From: Treponema sp.
GTDB lineage: Bacteria; Spirochaetota; Spirochaetia; Treponematales; Treponemataceae
DNA length: 44,389 nt
Assembly (NCBI GenBank): GCA_018385315.1
Contig: JAHAZJ010000178.1
Span: forward strand, 1-44,389
Direction of reading: 5' to 3'
Shown: positions 26,413-36,524 of the stretch, piece after piece
Layout: each line of letters starts with the position of its first letter
How positions within the stretch are numbered: the stretch's first letter is position 1
Notes under the pieces: model-generated
Told to the model about the DNA's origin: nothing
The model's input: only the letters and a program-made list of their open reading frames with translations
Databases searched by the model: none
Made by a program: the position numbers and the translations under genes

Positions 26413-29400
26413 ATGAAACAAAAACTTCTGTTTAAAAAAATAACTTTCTCTTTTTATAAGCGAATATTTATTGCAGTTGTTGCAGTTTTATTTGCGGGGC
26501 AAGTTTTTTCTCAACAGAATGATGTTACCACCATTACTATTTCCAAAGCACGGCAGACTGATTATGTAAAAGATAAAGAAACTGAAAATGATTGCATCTT
26601 ATTAAGTGGAGATGTTCAATTATCAGTTTCAAAAGGTTCTTCTTCATCTGAAATTTCTGCTGATTCTGTTACATATGACAGAAAAACAATGATGTTATAT
26701 GCAGAAGGAAATGTAAAAATCATAACTAAAGGTGGAAGTAGTGGAGAACAAAATATTAGTGCAAATTCTTTGATAATGAATACTTCCACACTTGAAGGTG
26801 TTTTTGATGGGGGAAAAGTTATTCAAACCCAAAGTGATGCCATTAATCTTCCTGCTGGTTCAACACTTGTAGTTTTTTCTGATGTTTTTGGAAAAAGTGA
26901 TAATAACACTATTGTATTTAAAAATTCCAGCCTTACATTTTGTGATGATGATAATCCTCATTGGCACATAGATGCTACTAGAACCTGGCTTTTACCTGGT
27001 GGAGAATTTGCATTTTTTAATGCCTTATTATATGCTGGTCCTGTTCCTGTAATGTATTTTCCTGCCTTTTATTATCCAAAAGATGAATTAATTTTTAATC
27101 CGAATTTTGGCTACAGACAAAAAGAAGGGTATTATTTTCAGACAACAACATATTTATATGGCCGAAAACCTCTTGCTTCCAATTCAGAAAAAAGTGATTC
27201 TGACAGTGATGATTCTATGAAGGATATTTATAACTTTATGAAATCTAACTCATTAAAGCAGCAGGAAAGACAAGGTTTGATTCTTCATAATCTTGATGAA
27301 AATTATTCTGGTGACACATCTCATTACATAAAATTAATGGCAGACTGGTATTCAAATCTTGGTGGAATGATTGGTGTTGATGGGAAAATAAATCCTTCAA
27401 AAGTTAGTTTTATTTCAGATTTAGATTTTAATCTTTCTTTAGGTTTTGGATATAAATTAAATTCATCTGGGGGGCTTTATACGCCTTTTAATCAGAATAT
27501 GGAAACAGAGCTATATAAAACTAATTTTCTTGGAATGGAACTTCCATTTCGATACAAAGGAAATCTGAATTTAACTATTACAAAGCCTTTTTCAATAAAA
27601 ATAAGTTTACCTTTGTATTCCGATCCTGATTTTGCCAGTGATTTTGACAATCGCAATGAAAATATGGATTGGATTAGTCTTCTTACAAACTTTGGAAATG
27701 AAGAAGAGGGAGCGGGGAATTCTGTAACATCATACAGCTGGAAAATTTCAGCATCCTATAATATTCCTATTTCACAAAATATAAAACCATATATTACTAC
27801 AGCCTCGGTTCAGGCTGCGGCAGATATGAATTTTAACTCTAAAAAGGACTTTTTTTATCCTTTCATGGTAACACCAATAAATGTAAACGGTAATTTGTCT
27901 GGAACCTTGTATAAATATCCTGCAGATAAAAAATCTCAAAAAGAAGAAAACTTTGTAACAGAACTGATTCTGCCAAATGACATCCAAGTCGAAAAAGATT
28001 CTGAGTCATCTGAAAACAATGAAAATAAAGAAAATAAAGAGGAAAGCGAAAAAGAAATTCAGAATGAAATTAATTTTACATTTCCAGAAATAAATCCTGT
28101 TATTGCAAGTTATGATTTACCAGCAGGTATTAATTATAATTTAAACTATAACTTCACTCCAAATTATATTAATCAGATTACTTTTGCTGTTGATAAAATT
28201 AAAAATCCGTCGGATTTTCAATGGACTAATTTAAAATCTGCAATGTATACAATAAAAGCACCCCTGACTGTAAACAGTAATCTGTCTTATGGAAGAGATT
28301 TATTTACGCTTAAAAATTCAATTTCATATACTCCTGTATGGCAGCATCACACTTCTACAGCTGGCCTTTCTGATTCAGAAAAAAATAGTGTTCTGTTATC
28401 AGATTACAAGGCTGAAAATCAAACTGTTGTTAGTAAAAATACTATTGGTGTAAAACCTTTTGCATATTTACCATATTTTTCACAATCTTCAATTACTTAT
28501 GAAACAAACATAAATTTATTCAGAAAACAATTTACAGGTACAGCAGAAAATCCTGAATGGAAGTATTTTGGACCAGACTGGACAGATGATGAGTCTGTTA
28601 CAACTCATAACCTGTCGGTATCATTAGTTACATCCCAAAAAGATAATTCCTTTAAACAAAATTTAGTTCTTACATCCAGCTTGTATCCTCAATTACCAAA
28701 ATTATCTGGAACATTAAATTTAACTTTCCCATATGTTACAACTTCCATTTCTACTGGAATTTCCCAGAAAAGCAAAACTGATAACAGCTGGAAAAAGAAT
28801 CCTTTTGTTCAAAATTTGTCTGTTTCCTTATTTGATTCAAAATTATCTTTTTCTGAAAATTTTAATTATAATTTAGAAGAAAATCATGTAGATTCACTTC
28901 GTTTTTCTACAAAGTATAAAAATTTTTCTGCAGCCTATTCAATGTTATATACAAATAAATACGATTTTGATTCATCTCAAGGATGGATTATCAATAAGGA
29001 AAAAGAAAAAGACTTAATTCCATATTCACTTACTATGAATTATTCTTATAAACCAGAAACTTTTTATTATTGGTTTAATCGAATTTCTGTTGCACCAGGA
29101 TTAGAAACAAGTCTTACCGCCGATCTTGTAAGACCAACAAATAGTTATTTTATATTTACACCATCTTTATCATTTAAAATTAACGAATTTTTAACAATTA
29201 CATTCTCATCAACTTCCAGAAACTCTGTATTATATAGATATGTCCAGGGTTTCCTTGGTTACGAAGGTCGTATTCCAGGAGAGGAAAACCCATTTGTAGA
29301 TTTATTTGATTCCTTTCGTTTTGACAATAAAGTAAAGCGGGAAAATTCTGGGTGGAAATTAAAATCCCTTAATCTTGCTGTAACACATCAATTACATGAC

Positions 29401-29565
29401 TGGGATTTTAATATGACGCTGAAAATAGAACCAAGACTAATAACTTCAGAAAACAAAAAAACATATAGTTATAATCCGTATTTTTCTATTGGTGTAACCT
29501 GGAAACCTATGGAATCTATGAAAACTTCTGTTACAGATGAATATGGAACCTGGAAGTTTGAATGA
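26413..29565 (+). CDS. LptD/OstA-like LPS-transport outer-membrane protein
   Basis: Signal peptide, N-terminal OstA-like repeats (ADSVTYDRKTMMLYAEGNVKI; ISANSLIMNTSTLEGVFDGGKV), long beta-strand-rich C-terminal domain. Confidence 0.8.
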   Translation: MKQKLLFKKITFSFYKRIFIAVVAVLFAGQVFSQQNDVTTITISKARQTDYVKDKETENDCILLSGDVQLSVSKGSSSSEISADSVTYDRKTMMLYAEGNVKIITKGGSSGEQNISANSLIMNTSTLEGVFDGGKVIQTQSDAINLPAGSTLVVFSDVFGKSDNNTIVFKNSSLTFCDDDNPHWHIDATRTWLLPGGEFAFFNALLYAGPVPVMYFPAFYYPKDELIFNPNFGYRQKEGYYFQTTTYLYGRKPLASNSEKSDSDSDDSMKDIYNFMKSNSLKQQERQGLILHNLDENYSGDTSHYIKLMADWYSNLGGMIGVDGKINPSKVSFISDLDFNLSLGFGYKLNSSGGLYTPFNQNMETELYKTNFLGMELPFRYKGNLNLTITKPFSIKISLPLYSDPDFASDFDNRNENMDWISLLTNFGNEEEGAGNSVTSYSWKISASYNIPISQNIKPYITTASVQAAADMNFNSKKDFFYPFMVTPINVNGNLSGTLYKYPADKKSQKEENFVTELILPNDIQVEKDSESSENNENKENKEESEKEIQNEINFTFPEINPVIASYDLPAGINYNLNYNFTPNYINQITFAVDKIKNPSDFQWTNLKSAMYTIKAPLTVNSNLSYGRDLFTLKNSISYTPVWQHHTSTAGLSDSEKNSVLLSDYKAENQTVVSKNTIGVKPFAYLPYFSQSSITYETNINLFRKQFTGTAENPEWKYFGPDWTDDESVTTHNLSVSLVTSQKDNSFKQNLVLTSSLYPQLPKLSGTLNLTFPYVTTSISTGISQKSKTDNSWKKNPFVQNLSVSLFDSKLSFSENFNYNLEENHVDSLRFSTKYKNFSAAYSMLYTNKYDFDSSQGWIINKEKEKDLIPYSLTMNYSYKPETFYYWFNRISVAPGLETSLTADLVRPTNSYFIFTPSLSFKINEFLTITFSSTSRNSVLYRYVQGFLGYEGRIPGEENPFVDLFDSFRFDNKVKRENSGWKLKSLNLAVTHQLHDWDFNMTLKIEPRLITSENKKTYSYNPYFSIGVTWKPMESMKTSVTDEYGTWKFE

Positions 29566-29629
29566 TTTTTTATTGCTAATTAAAAGCAGATATTATAGAC
29601 TGATTATAGTAGATTAAAAGGATTAATAT

Positions 29630-30571
29630 TTGAGGGAATATACGATTATAGTTCCAGACAATGAGGTTCTTTCTTGTTTATGTGGAACTAATGACAGCAA
29701 TCTAACTCTTATTGAAGAAAGTTTAGGACTTCCTGTTTATACAAGAGGAAATGAAATTTCTATTGAATCCGATGATAATGAATTATGTCAGAAATTTCAG
29801 TTTATTATTGATCGGGTTATTGATGAAGTTAATATCGGTGGAAAAAATACAGAGGATGTTATTGTTTCCGTTTTAAATACCCAGCGTAAAGTAAATGCCA
29901 GTGAAGTTTCTATTCTTGTTCCTGGCAGTCTTAAAAGAATATATCCAAGAACACAGCATCAGGCAGAATATATTAATCTTTTACAGACAAAAGATATGGT
30001 TTTCTGTACAGGTAGTGCAGGCAGTGGAAAAACTTTTCTTGCCGTTGCAGAAGCATTACGTCTTGTTCTTTCCCATAAAAAAAATAAAATTATTATTACA
30101 CGGCCAGTTGTAGAAGCTGGTGAAAACCTTGGGTTCCTTCCGGGAGATTTGGAACAAAAAATTGATCCATATTTACGACCTCTTAGAGATGCAATGGAAG
30201 CTATTATTCCTGCCGAAACCGTGCGTAAACTTTCTGAATCTGGTATAATAGAAGTTGCACCATTAGCTTATATGCGTGGACGTACTTTAAATAATGCGGT
30301 TATTCTTCTTGATGAAGCTCAAAATACTACATGTTCACAAATGAAAATGTTTTTGACTCGTATGGGAGATAATTCAAAAGTATTTGTTACAGGAGATCCT
30401 ACACAGATTGATTTGCCTAAAAAAGTAAAATCAGGTTTAGTTCATAGTGTTAGTCTCTTATACAAAATAGAAGATATTGGTTTTATGGAACTTACAGCAG
30501 AAGATGTTGTAAGAAACAGACTTGTAAAACAAATTGTTAAGGCTTATGAAAATGAAGAAGACAGAGAATAA
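29630..30571 (+). CDS. phoH: PhoH-like ATPase
   Basis: FCTGSAGSGKTFLAVAEAL, ITRPVVEAGENLGFLPGDLEQKIDPYLRPL, AVILLDEAQNTT. TTG start. Confidence 0.95.
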   Translation: MREYTIIVPDNEVLSCLCGTNDSNLTLIEESLGLPVYTRGNEISIESDDNELCQKFQFIIDRVIDEVNIGGKNTEDVIVSVLNTQRKVNASEVSILVPGSLKRIYPRTQHQAEYINLLQTKDMVFCTGSAGSGKTFLAVAEALRLVLSHKKNKIIITRPVVEAGENLGFLPGDLEQKIDPYLRPLRDAMEAIIPAETVRKLSESGIIEVAPLAYMRGRTLNNAVILLDEAQNTTCSQMKMFLTRMGDNSKVFVTGDPTQIDLPKKVKSGLVHSVSLLYKIEDIGFMELTAEDVVRNRLVKQIVKAYENEEDRE

Positions 30572-32222
30572 GAAAAAAAATTTTATAACAGCTAATTTTT
30601 CTATTGCTGGAAATTATATTAAAGAAAAATACCCTTTTTTATTATTATTATTTTTTGGATTTTTAATTATTGCAGGAATTAATCTCCTGAAAGTTAGTAC
30701 ATCAAATTCTGTAGCAGGTTTTGATTTGCAGGATTTTGAAATCGGCATGATTGCAGATAGAACTATTATTGCAGAAAGAACTTTGCCACCAGATGCAATT
30801 GATACTGTTACAGTAATGAAAGGTGAAAAAGTTATAAAAAAAGGTTTTCCAGTTACAGAAGAAGGGTATGCAAAACTTAGGAAAATGTCCCTTTCTAGTG
30901 TTGTTATTGATTACCGGGCTTTCGCAAATAATGTATTGTATCTGTTTCTTATTGCCGTTGCCTGGTATCTGTTATATTCATTTTTTAAATTCGGACGGAA
31001 AATAAAACTTAGAGAGCCATTGCTACAAGTTATTTTGTTTTTGATATTATATAGTACAGCAACCTTTTCAAGCAGATTTTCTTTTTTCGCTAATCCATTT
31101 TCAATCTGTATAGTAATTCCTGTTGGTCTTTGTGTTATGTTGATTACAATTTTGTATGGTGAATTATCTGCAATTATTTTCGCATTTATTTCAGGACTTT
31201 CAATTATAGTAGCTTGTGGCTGGACTCTTCCTCCTGCATTATTTGTTCTTGCCTCATCATTATGTGCAGTTTCTATTGTTAGAAAAATTGAACGACGGTT
31301 AGATCTTGTTTTTGCTTCAATAGTACTTTCAATTTTTGATGTAATTATGATGTTATTCCTTATTATTATTTTTAATGAGGATATAACAAATAAGGGATAC
31401 ATTTTTGTAGGCATTTTCCTTAATGGATTCCTTTCTGGAATTTTAACATTGGGATTTTTAACACCATTAGAATATATGTTGAATTCTGCATCTGTCTTCC
31501 GCCTTATGGATTTAAGTGACTTAAATAATCCTCTTATGCAAAAAATGCTTATTACAGCCAGCGGAACATATAATCATTCATTAATGGTTGCCCAGTTAGC
31601 TGAAAGCGGGTGTCGTGAAATTGGTGCAAATCCTTTAATTGCAAGGGTTGGTGCTTATTATCACGATATAGGAAAAGTTGATCAGAGTGAATATTTTGTA
31701 GAAAATCAAACTGGAACAAATAAACATGATGATATCAATCCTACTTTATCTGCATCAATTATAAAAAGCCATGTTAAAAAGGGTGTTGAAAAAGCAAGAA
31801 GTCTTCATTTGCCCCAGGTTATAATTGATGTAATTTCAGAACATCATGGTAATAGTGTAATTGCTTATTTCTACAATGAAGCAAAAGAAAAAGATCCATC
31901 ACTTACACCAGAAGATTTCTCTTATCCTGGAAATCCTCCCTCTTCAAAAGAATCAGCCGTTGTTATGCTTGCAGATACAGTGGAAGCTGCCTGTAGAACA
32001 CTGGAAAATCCATCGGTTTCAAGACTGGAAAAATTTATCACCCAATTAGTAAATGCAAAAATGGAACACAAGCAATTAGATAATTGTGATTTAACATTTA
32101 AAGATGTAACAAAAATAAAACAGGCCTTTGTTCAGATTCTTGTAGGATATTATCATAGCAGAATTGAATATCCTGATCAGCAAGATCCAGATAAAGCAGC
32201 AGAAAAAAAGGATGAAAAATAG
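30546..32222 (+). CDS. 7TM-HD (PgpH/YqfF-type) membrane HD-domain phosphohydrolase
   Basis: N-terminal TM plus extracytoplasmic region, multi-TM block, HD motif GAYYHDIGKVDQSEYFVENQ and EHHGNSVIAYFYNEA. Start moved to the ATG at 30546. Confidence 0.9.
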   Translation: MKMKKTENKKKNFITANFSIAGNYIKEKYPFLLLLFFGFLIIAGINLLKVSTSNSVAGFDLQDFEIGMIADRTIIAERTLPPDAIDTVTVMKGEKVIKKGFPVTEEGYAKLRKMSLSSVVIDYRAFANNVLYLFLIAVAWYLLYSFFKFGRKIKLREPLLQVILFLILYSTATFSSRFSFFANPFSICIVIPVGLCVMLITILYGELSAIIFAFISGLSIIVACGWTLPPALFVLASSLCAVSIVRKIERRLDLVFASIVLSIFDVIMMLFLIIIFNEDITNKGYIFVGIFLNGFLSGILTLGFLTPLEYMLNSASVFRLMDLSDLNNPLMQKMLITASGTYNHSLMVAQLAESGCREIGANPLIARVGAYYHDIGKVDQSEYFVENQTGTNKHDDINPTLSASIIKSHVKKGVEKARSLHLPQVIIDVISEHHGNSVIAYFYNEAKEKDPSLTPEDFSYPGNPPSSKESAVVMLADTVEAACRTLENPSVSRLEKFITQLVNAKMEHKQLDNCDLTFKDVTKIKQAFVQILVGYYHSRIEYPDQQDPDKAAEKKDEK

Positions 32223-32699
32223 ATGAATAGAATTTTAATAAATTACAATGAAGATTTAGAAATTCCTTCTTGGGCAGATTCTGTGGAACCTTTTTTGCAG
32301 AAAGTATTGAAGGAGTTACAGTTTGACGGGCAGGAAGTTTCTTTGCTTTTTTGCAAGGATCCATATATTCAGCAGTTAAATAAACAATATCGTAACATAG
32401 ATGCACCTACAGATGTTTTATCTTTTGAAAACGATGATGTATATGAAGATGAAGAAGGAAAGTGGAAATGTGTTGGTGATATTGTTATCAGTTTAGATAC
32501 ATTACCTGTGAATAGCGAATATTTTGAAGTTGATATAAACAGCGAATTCAAAAGACTTTTAGTTCATGGAATTTTACATCTGAACGGCATGGATCATGGA
32601 GAAGAACACATTGAAAAAGGTGTTGCTCCAGAATGTGAAATGCTTATTTTGCAAGAACAATTATTAGAAAAATTAAAGGATGAAATTATAATTAAATGA
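32223..32699 (+). CDS. ybeY: rRNA maturation endoribonuclease
   Basis: NKQYRNIDAPTDVLSF and metal-binding HGILHLNGMDHGEEH. Confidence 0.96.
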   Translation: MNRILINYNEDLEIPSWADSVEPFLQKVLKELQFDGQEVSLLFCKDPYIQQLNKQYRNIDAPTDVLSFENDDVYEDEEGKWKCVGDIVISLDTLPVNSEYFEVDINSEFKRLLVHGILHLNGMDHGEEHIEKGVAPECEMLILQEQLLEKLKDEIIIK

Positions 32700-33484
32700 G
32701 TATATTCAAAAAAAAGAAAGTAGAACAAAAAAATGATGAGCCTGATAACATACAACAGGAAATCTTGAATGAAGAAAAAGAGGATATGATTCATGGTGTT
32801 GAAGGTCTTGCGGAAACTTCTGTAAAAGAAGTTATGGTACCTCGCATTGATGTAGATTTTATATCATCAGATACACCAACAGATGAACTTTTATCAAAAG
32901 TTATTGCCAGTGGACATTCCCGTTTTCCTGTTTATACAGATTCAATTGATAATGTTATTGGGGTTTTATATGTAAAAGATTTGTTAAAATGTTTTGCAGA
33001 AAATAAAGCCATAGATTTAACAAAAGTAATTAGAAAACCATATTTTGTTCCAGAAAGCAAAAGAATTGATAGTTTGCTTCTGGAATTTAAAAGGCATCAT
33101 CTTCATATTGCCCTTGCAATTGATGAATATGGCGGACTTTCTGGTATTGTCACAATGGAAGACATTATTGAAGAAATTGTTGGTGATATTCAGGATGAGT
33201 TTGATAAAGAAAGGGAAGATATTATAACCGTAAATGAGAATGTATGGTTATGTGATGCCCGTGTTAATCTTGATGATCTAAATGAAATAATTGAGGCATC
33301 TTTTCCAAACGAAGATTTTGATTCATTGGGTGGATTTGTATTCGATATCTTTGGAAAAGTTCCTGTAAAATATGAAAAGGCCAGCTGGAATAATTATGAT
33401 TTTATTGTTCAAGATATGGAAGGCCACAGAATTAATGTGATTAAGGTTATTCGGAATGTAAAAGAAGGGGAAACTGATGAATAA
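32696..33484 (+). CDS. CBS-domain CorC/HlyC-family protein
   Basis: VKEVMVPRIDVDFI, two CBS units, EYGGLSGIVTMEDIIEEIVGDIQDEFD, C-terminal transporter-associated domain. Confidence 0.93.
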   Translation: MSIFKKKKVEQKNDEPDNIQQEILNEEKEDMIHGVEGLAETSVKEVMVPRIDVDFISSDTPTDELLSKVIASGHSRFPVYTDSIDNVIGVLYVKDLLKCFAENKAIDLTKVIRKPYFVPESKRIDSLLLEFKRHHLHIALAIDEYGGLSGIVTMEDIIEEIVGDIQDEFDKEREDIITVNENVWLCDARVNLDDLNEIIEASFPNEDFDSLGGFVFDIFGKVPVKYEKASWNNYDFIVQDMEGHRINVIKVIRNVKEGETDE

Positions 33485-35570
33485 TAAGAAGTCATTTATT
33501 GCTATTTTTTGTGTATTATTTGCGTGCAATTTGCTTTTTTCACAGCAGACAAAAACTGTTGTAGAAAAATTTAATTTAGGTAAAGAGGCTCAAACAGAAG
33601 AAAACTTTTACCTTGCACAGCAATATTATCTTGAAGTAGTAGCAATAAATCCTGCTTATTCTCAGGCCTGGTATAAACTGGCAGAATGTTCTTATAAACT
33701 TGGTGAATATGAACTTGCACAAAATTATCTTACAAGTGCTGAAAAATATGAACCATCAAATTCCCAATATTTAAATCTTAAAGGAAAAATCTTTGTGTCT
33801 CTGGGAAAACTTTCTGAGGCTAAAGATATATTTAATGATATTTTAAAAAAATATCCAAATGATGTTGAAGCTCATTTTGGGCTGGCTGAAATTGAATTAT
33901 ACGAAGGTCGTTATTCAGGTGCAGAAAAGCAATATAACGAAGCTTTGAAACGTCAGAGTAACAACAGAAATGCACTTTTAGCCTTATCTCTTTTGAATGC
34001 TGAAAGAAATAAATTTTCAGATGCAGAAAAATATCTAAAACAGGCATTAAGCTATTTTTCTGGAGATCCTGAAGTTCATTATTTAGCGGCAGTAATCTAT
34101 TCTATGAAAGGGGATTATAAGCAGGCTGAAAATCAGGCTCGAATTTCTGTTGAAATTAATGGAAATCTTGAAAAATCTTATGAATTATTAACAACTGTTC
34201 TTTATAAGCAAAAAAGATATCAGGAAGTTTTGGATTTAAGTGACTTTCTTATTAGACGCAATAGAAAAAATGCTACTGCCTGGTATTTAAAAGGAATTGC
34301 ATACTCAAAACTAGGTATGACATCAGAAGCAATAAACACCTGGTCATCGGGATTAACTGCTCAACCTCAGGATGAAATAATGAGGATGGCAATGGAACTG
34401 GAAATCAGACAATTGCTTACAGTTGAAGATAAAAAACGCTCATTATGGTCTAAATATCATGTTGAAAATGCAAAGCAGTATAAAGCTCGTTATGACGGTT
34501 CAGGTGCTGTTTATGAATTTCAGCGGGCTTTATTGCTTGATCCAATGAATTATGAAGCAAGAAGTGCTTATGCAGATATTATCGAAATGAACGGCATGTA
34601 TGAATTATATCTGGATCAATTAAAGTTTATGAAAGAACATAATGCTGATTCATTAAGTGGAAAAAAACTTACAGAGCTTAATGATAAAATTGAAGCCTAC
34701 GATTCCTTGCTATCTTCAACACTGGCAAAAAAATGGAAAGTAGAACCTTTTTATCTTGATAAAACCAGATGGAATATTGCAATTTTTTATGAAGATAATA
34801 CTTCAAGTTTTATCCATGCAGATACAAATAGCCTTGCAGCCAGAGCTTGTGCCGATGTTTTTTCTGGAGTGGCAATTACTTCTGTAAAAACTCAGGTAAC
34901 ACCGGTTTCTGGTTATGGGGAAGCATTTAAAAATGCAAGAACAAATCAATATGATTATTTTATTATTGTTTCTTTAAGCGAAGGTGCCAATGATTTAACA
35001 CTTGCTTCAACAATTTATAACGGAAGAACAGGTTTGGAAATTGAAAAAAATACATTCTACAGTACTGGAAACAATCGTTTTTCAACTGTATTACGTCGCT
35101 TTAGAAAATCCGTTTTGGACAAGCTTACTGTTCGTGGAAAAATTCTTGCCAGAAATGGAAAAACTGTTCTGGTGGATTTAGGAAAAAGTGAAAATATTAC
35201 AAAAGATGCAGAATTCCATATTGTAAAAAAGGATGCAATTCAGACGGCAGATAATTCTTTTGGACTGTTCTATTCAGATAAGGATTTATACGGAACATTA
35301 AAGATTACAAATCCAGGGGAAGAAGTTTCTGAAGGTGTTATTGAAAATATGGGCTTTTATGATCGGGTAAATATTGATGATGAAGTTGTTTTAGTAGCGC
35401 TGCCCCAGAAAGACTCTAATGAAACAAATGCTATTGATACAGTTCCTGCCGCAGACGAAAATGGAAATACGGTTGTAAATTCGGAAGTGAAAGGACAGAG
35501 TCTTATTAATGATATTAAGAAGAACGTGGAGAAACCTTCAATTCTTGAATTGTTAAGAGAGATTTATTAA
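33477..35570 (+). CDS. Secreted TPR-repeat protein
   Basis: Signal peptide; consecutive TPR units (YSQAWYKLAECSYKLGEYELAQNYLTSAEKYEP; AEIELYEGRYSGAEKQYNEALKR). Confidence 0.85.
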   Translation: MNNKKSFIAIFCVLFACNLLFSQQTKTVVEKFNLGKEAQTEENFYLAQQYYLEVVAINPAYSQAWYKLAECSYKLGEYELAQNYLTSAEKYEPSNSQYLNLKGKIFVSLGKLSEAKDIFNDILKKYPNDVEAHFGLAEIELYEGRYSGAEKQYNEALKRQSNNRNALLALSLLNAERNKFSDAEKYLKQALSYFSGDPEVHYLAAVIYSMKGDYKQAENQARISVEINGNLEKSYELLTTVLYKQKRYQEVLDLSDFLIRRNRKNATAWYLKGIAYSKLGMTSEAINTWSSGLTAQPQDEIMRMAMELEIRQLLTVEDKKRSLWSKYHVENAKQYKARYDGSGAVYEFQRALLLDPMNYEARSAYADIIEMNGMYELYLDQLKFMKEHNADSLSGKKLTELNDKIEAYDSLLSSTLAKKWKVEPFYLDKTRWNIAIFYEDNTSSFIHADTNSLAARACADVFSGVAITSVKTQVTPVSGYGEAFKNARTNQYDYFIIVSLSEGANDLTLASTIYNGRTGLEIEKNTFYSTGNNRFSTVLRRFRKSVLDKLTVRGKILARNGKTVLVDLGKSENITKDAEFHIVKKDAIQTADNSFGLFYSDKDLYGTLKITNPGEEVSEGVIENMGFYDRVNIDDEVVLVALPQKDSNETNAIDTVPAADENGNTVVNSEVKGQSLINDIKKNVEKPSILELLREIY

Positions 35571-35571
35571 T

Positions 35572-36450
35572 TTATTCTGAATCTACAGTCATTTTTGATA
35601 AAGTAGCATTTATCCATTTTTTAGTTTGTAAAGGATAATCATAAACCTGGATAAATGCTTTTATGGCTTCTTCATAATTTCCAAGAAAATATTCAGCTTC
35701 TCCAATATAAAAATAGGAACGATTCATAACATCTTTGTTAATGTTTCTATTAACAAGGCGTCTAAGCTGACTGTTTGCTTCTGAGTATTTTTCCTGAACA
35801 AAGGTATTTTTTAAAATTTCAAAAAGAATATATTCATCTCCACCATCAGGTGAAACTAAATCTTCTTCAAAAAAATATGGGAAAAGAATCTCTGTTTCTG
35901 AAACTGTAGATTTAGCTAAATTTTTTGCTGAATTAATTGCATCATTTGACAGTTTTGATTCTTCTTTTTCTGTAGAAAGAATATCAAGATAAGGAAGTGG
36001 AGTTTCCCGCAAGGTTCCTTCTTCATATAATTTTTCTTCTTTAGGTTTTGCATTTGATTCGGCAGTTGTTTTTGGCATGGAAAGATGAACGCCATTTACA
36101 GTGCTATTTACAGAAACAAGAACAAGGTCATAAACTTTGTCTGTAAATGAAATAACTGCATAAAAATAATCATTATAATCACTGACAGAATCTGTGTAGG
36201 AAGAAACATCTCCTGAAAGAACTTGAATTGGAGTCATTTGAACAATCTGTTTGTAACTGGTTATAGGTTTGTTGCTTCTGTAAACTAGTAATGAAGTAAC
36301 AGGAGATTCTGGATTTTGAGGAAGTGTCCATGAAAGATGAATTTTTGTTCCTTTTCCAACACTGGCTTGTATATTTTGAACAATAGGTTTTTCAGCCCAC
36401 AAAAGAGTAGTTGTTAAAAGTGTACAAATCAACAAAATAATTTTCTTCAT
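35572..36450 (-). CDS. Secreted protein with fibronectin-III-like N-terminus and TPR-like C-terminus
   Basis: Signal peptide MKKIILLICTLLTTTLLWA; KIHLSWTLPQNPESPVTSLLVYRSNKPI; YIGEAEYFLGNYEEAIKAFIQVYDYPL. Confidence 0.6.
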   Translation of the reverse strand: MKKIILLICTLLTTTLLWAEKPIVQNIQASVGKGTKIHLSWTLPQNPESPVTSLLVYRSNKPITSYKQIVQMTPIQVLSGDVSSYTDSVSDYNDYFYAVISFTDKVYDLVLVSVNSTVNGVHLSMPKTTAESNAKPKEEKLYEEGTLRETPLPYLDILSTEKEESKLSNDAINSAKNLAKSTVSETEILFPYFFEEDLVSPDGGDEYILFEILKNTFVQEKYSEANSQLRRLVNRNINKDVMNRSYFYIGEAEYFLGNYEEAIKAFIQVYDYPLQTKKWINATLSKMTVDSE

Positions 36451-36524
36451 ATTTAAATAATAAAGTCCTCTATTTTATTTGTCAATCATTGTAAAAATGT
36501 GATTTTCTTGTTATTTTAATATAT

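Noticed and set aside
30911-31414. 167-aa minus-strand ORF inside the 7TM-HD gene
   Set aside because: Antisense to a well-supported membrane protein gene; composition is an artefact of the opposite strand.
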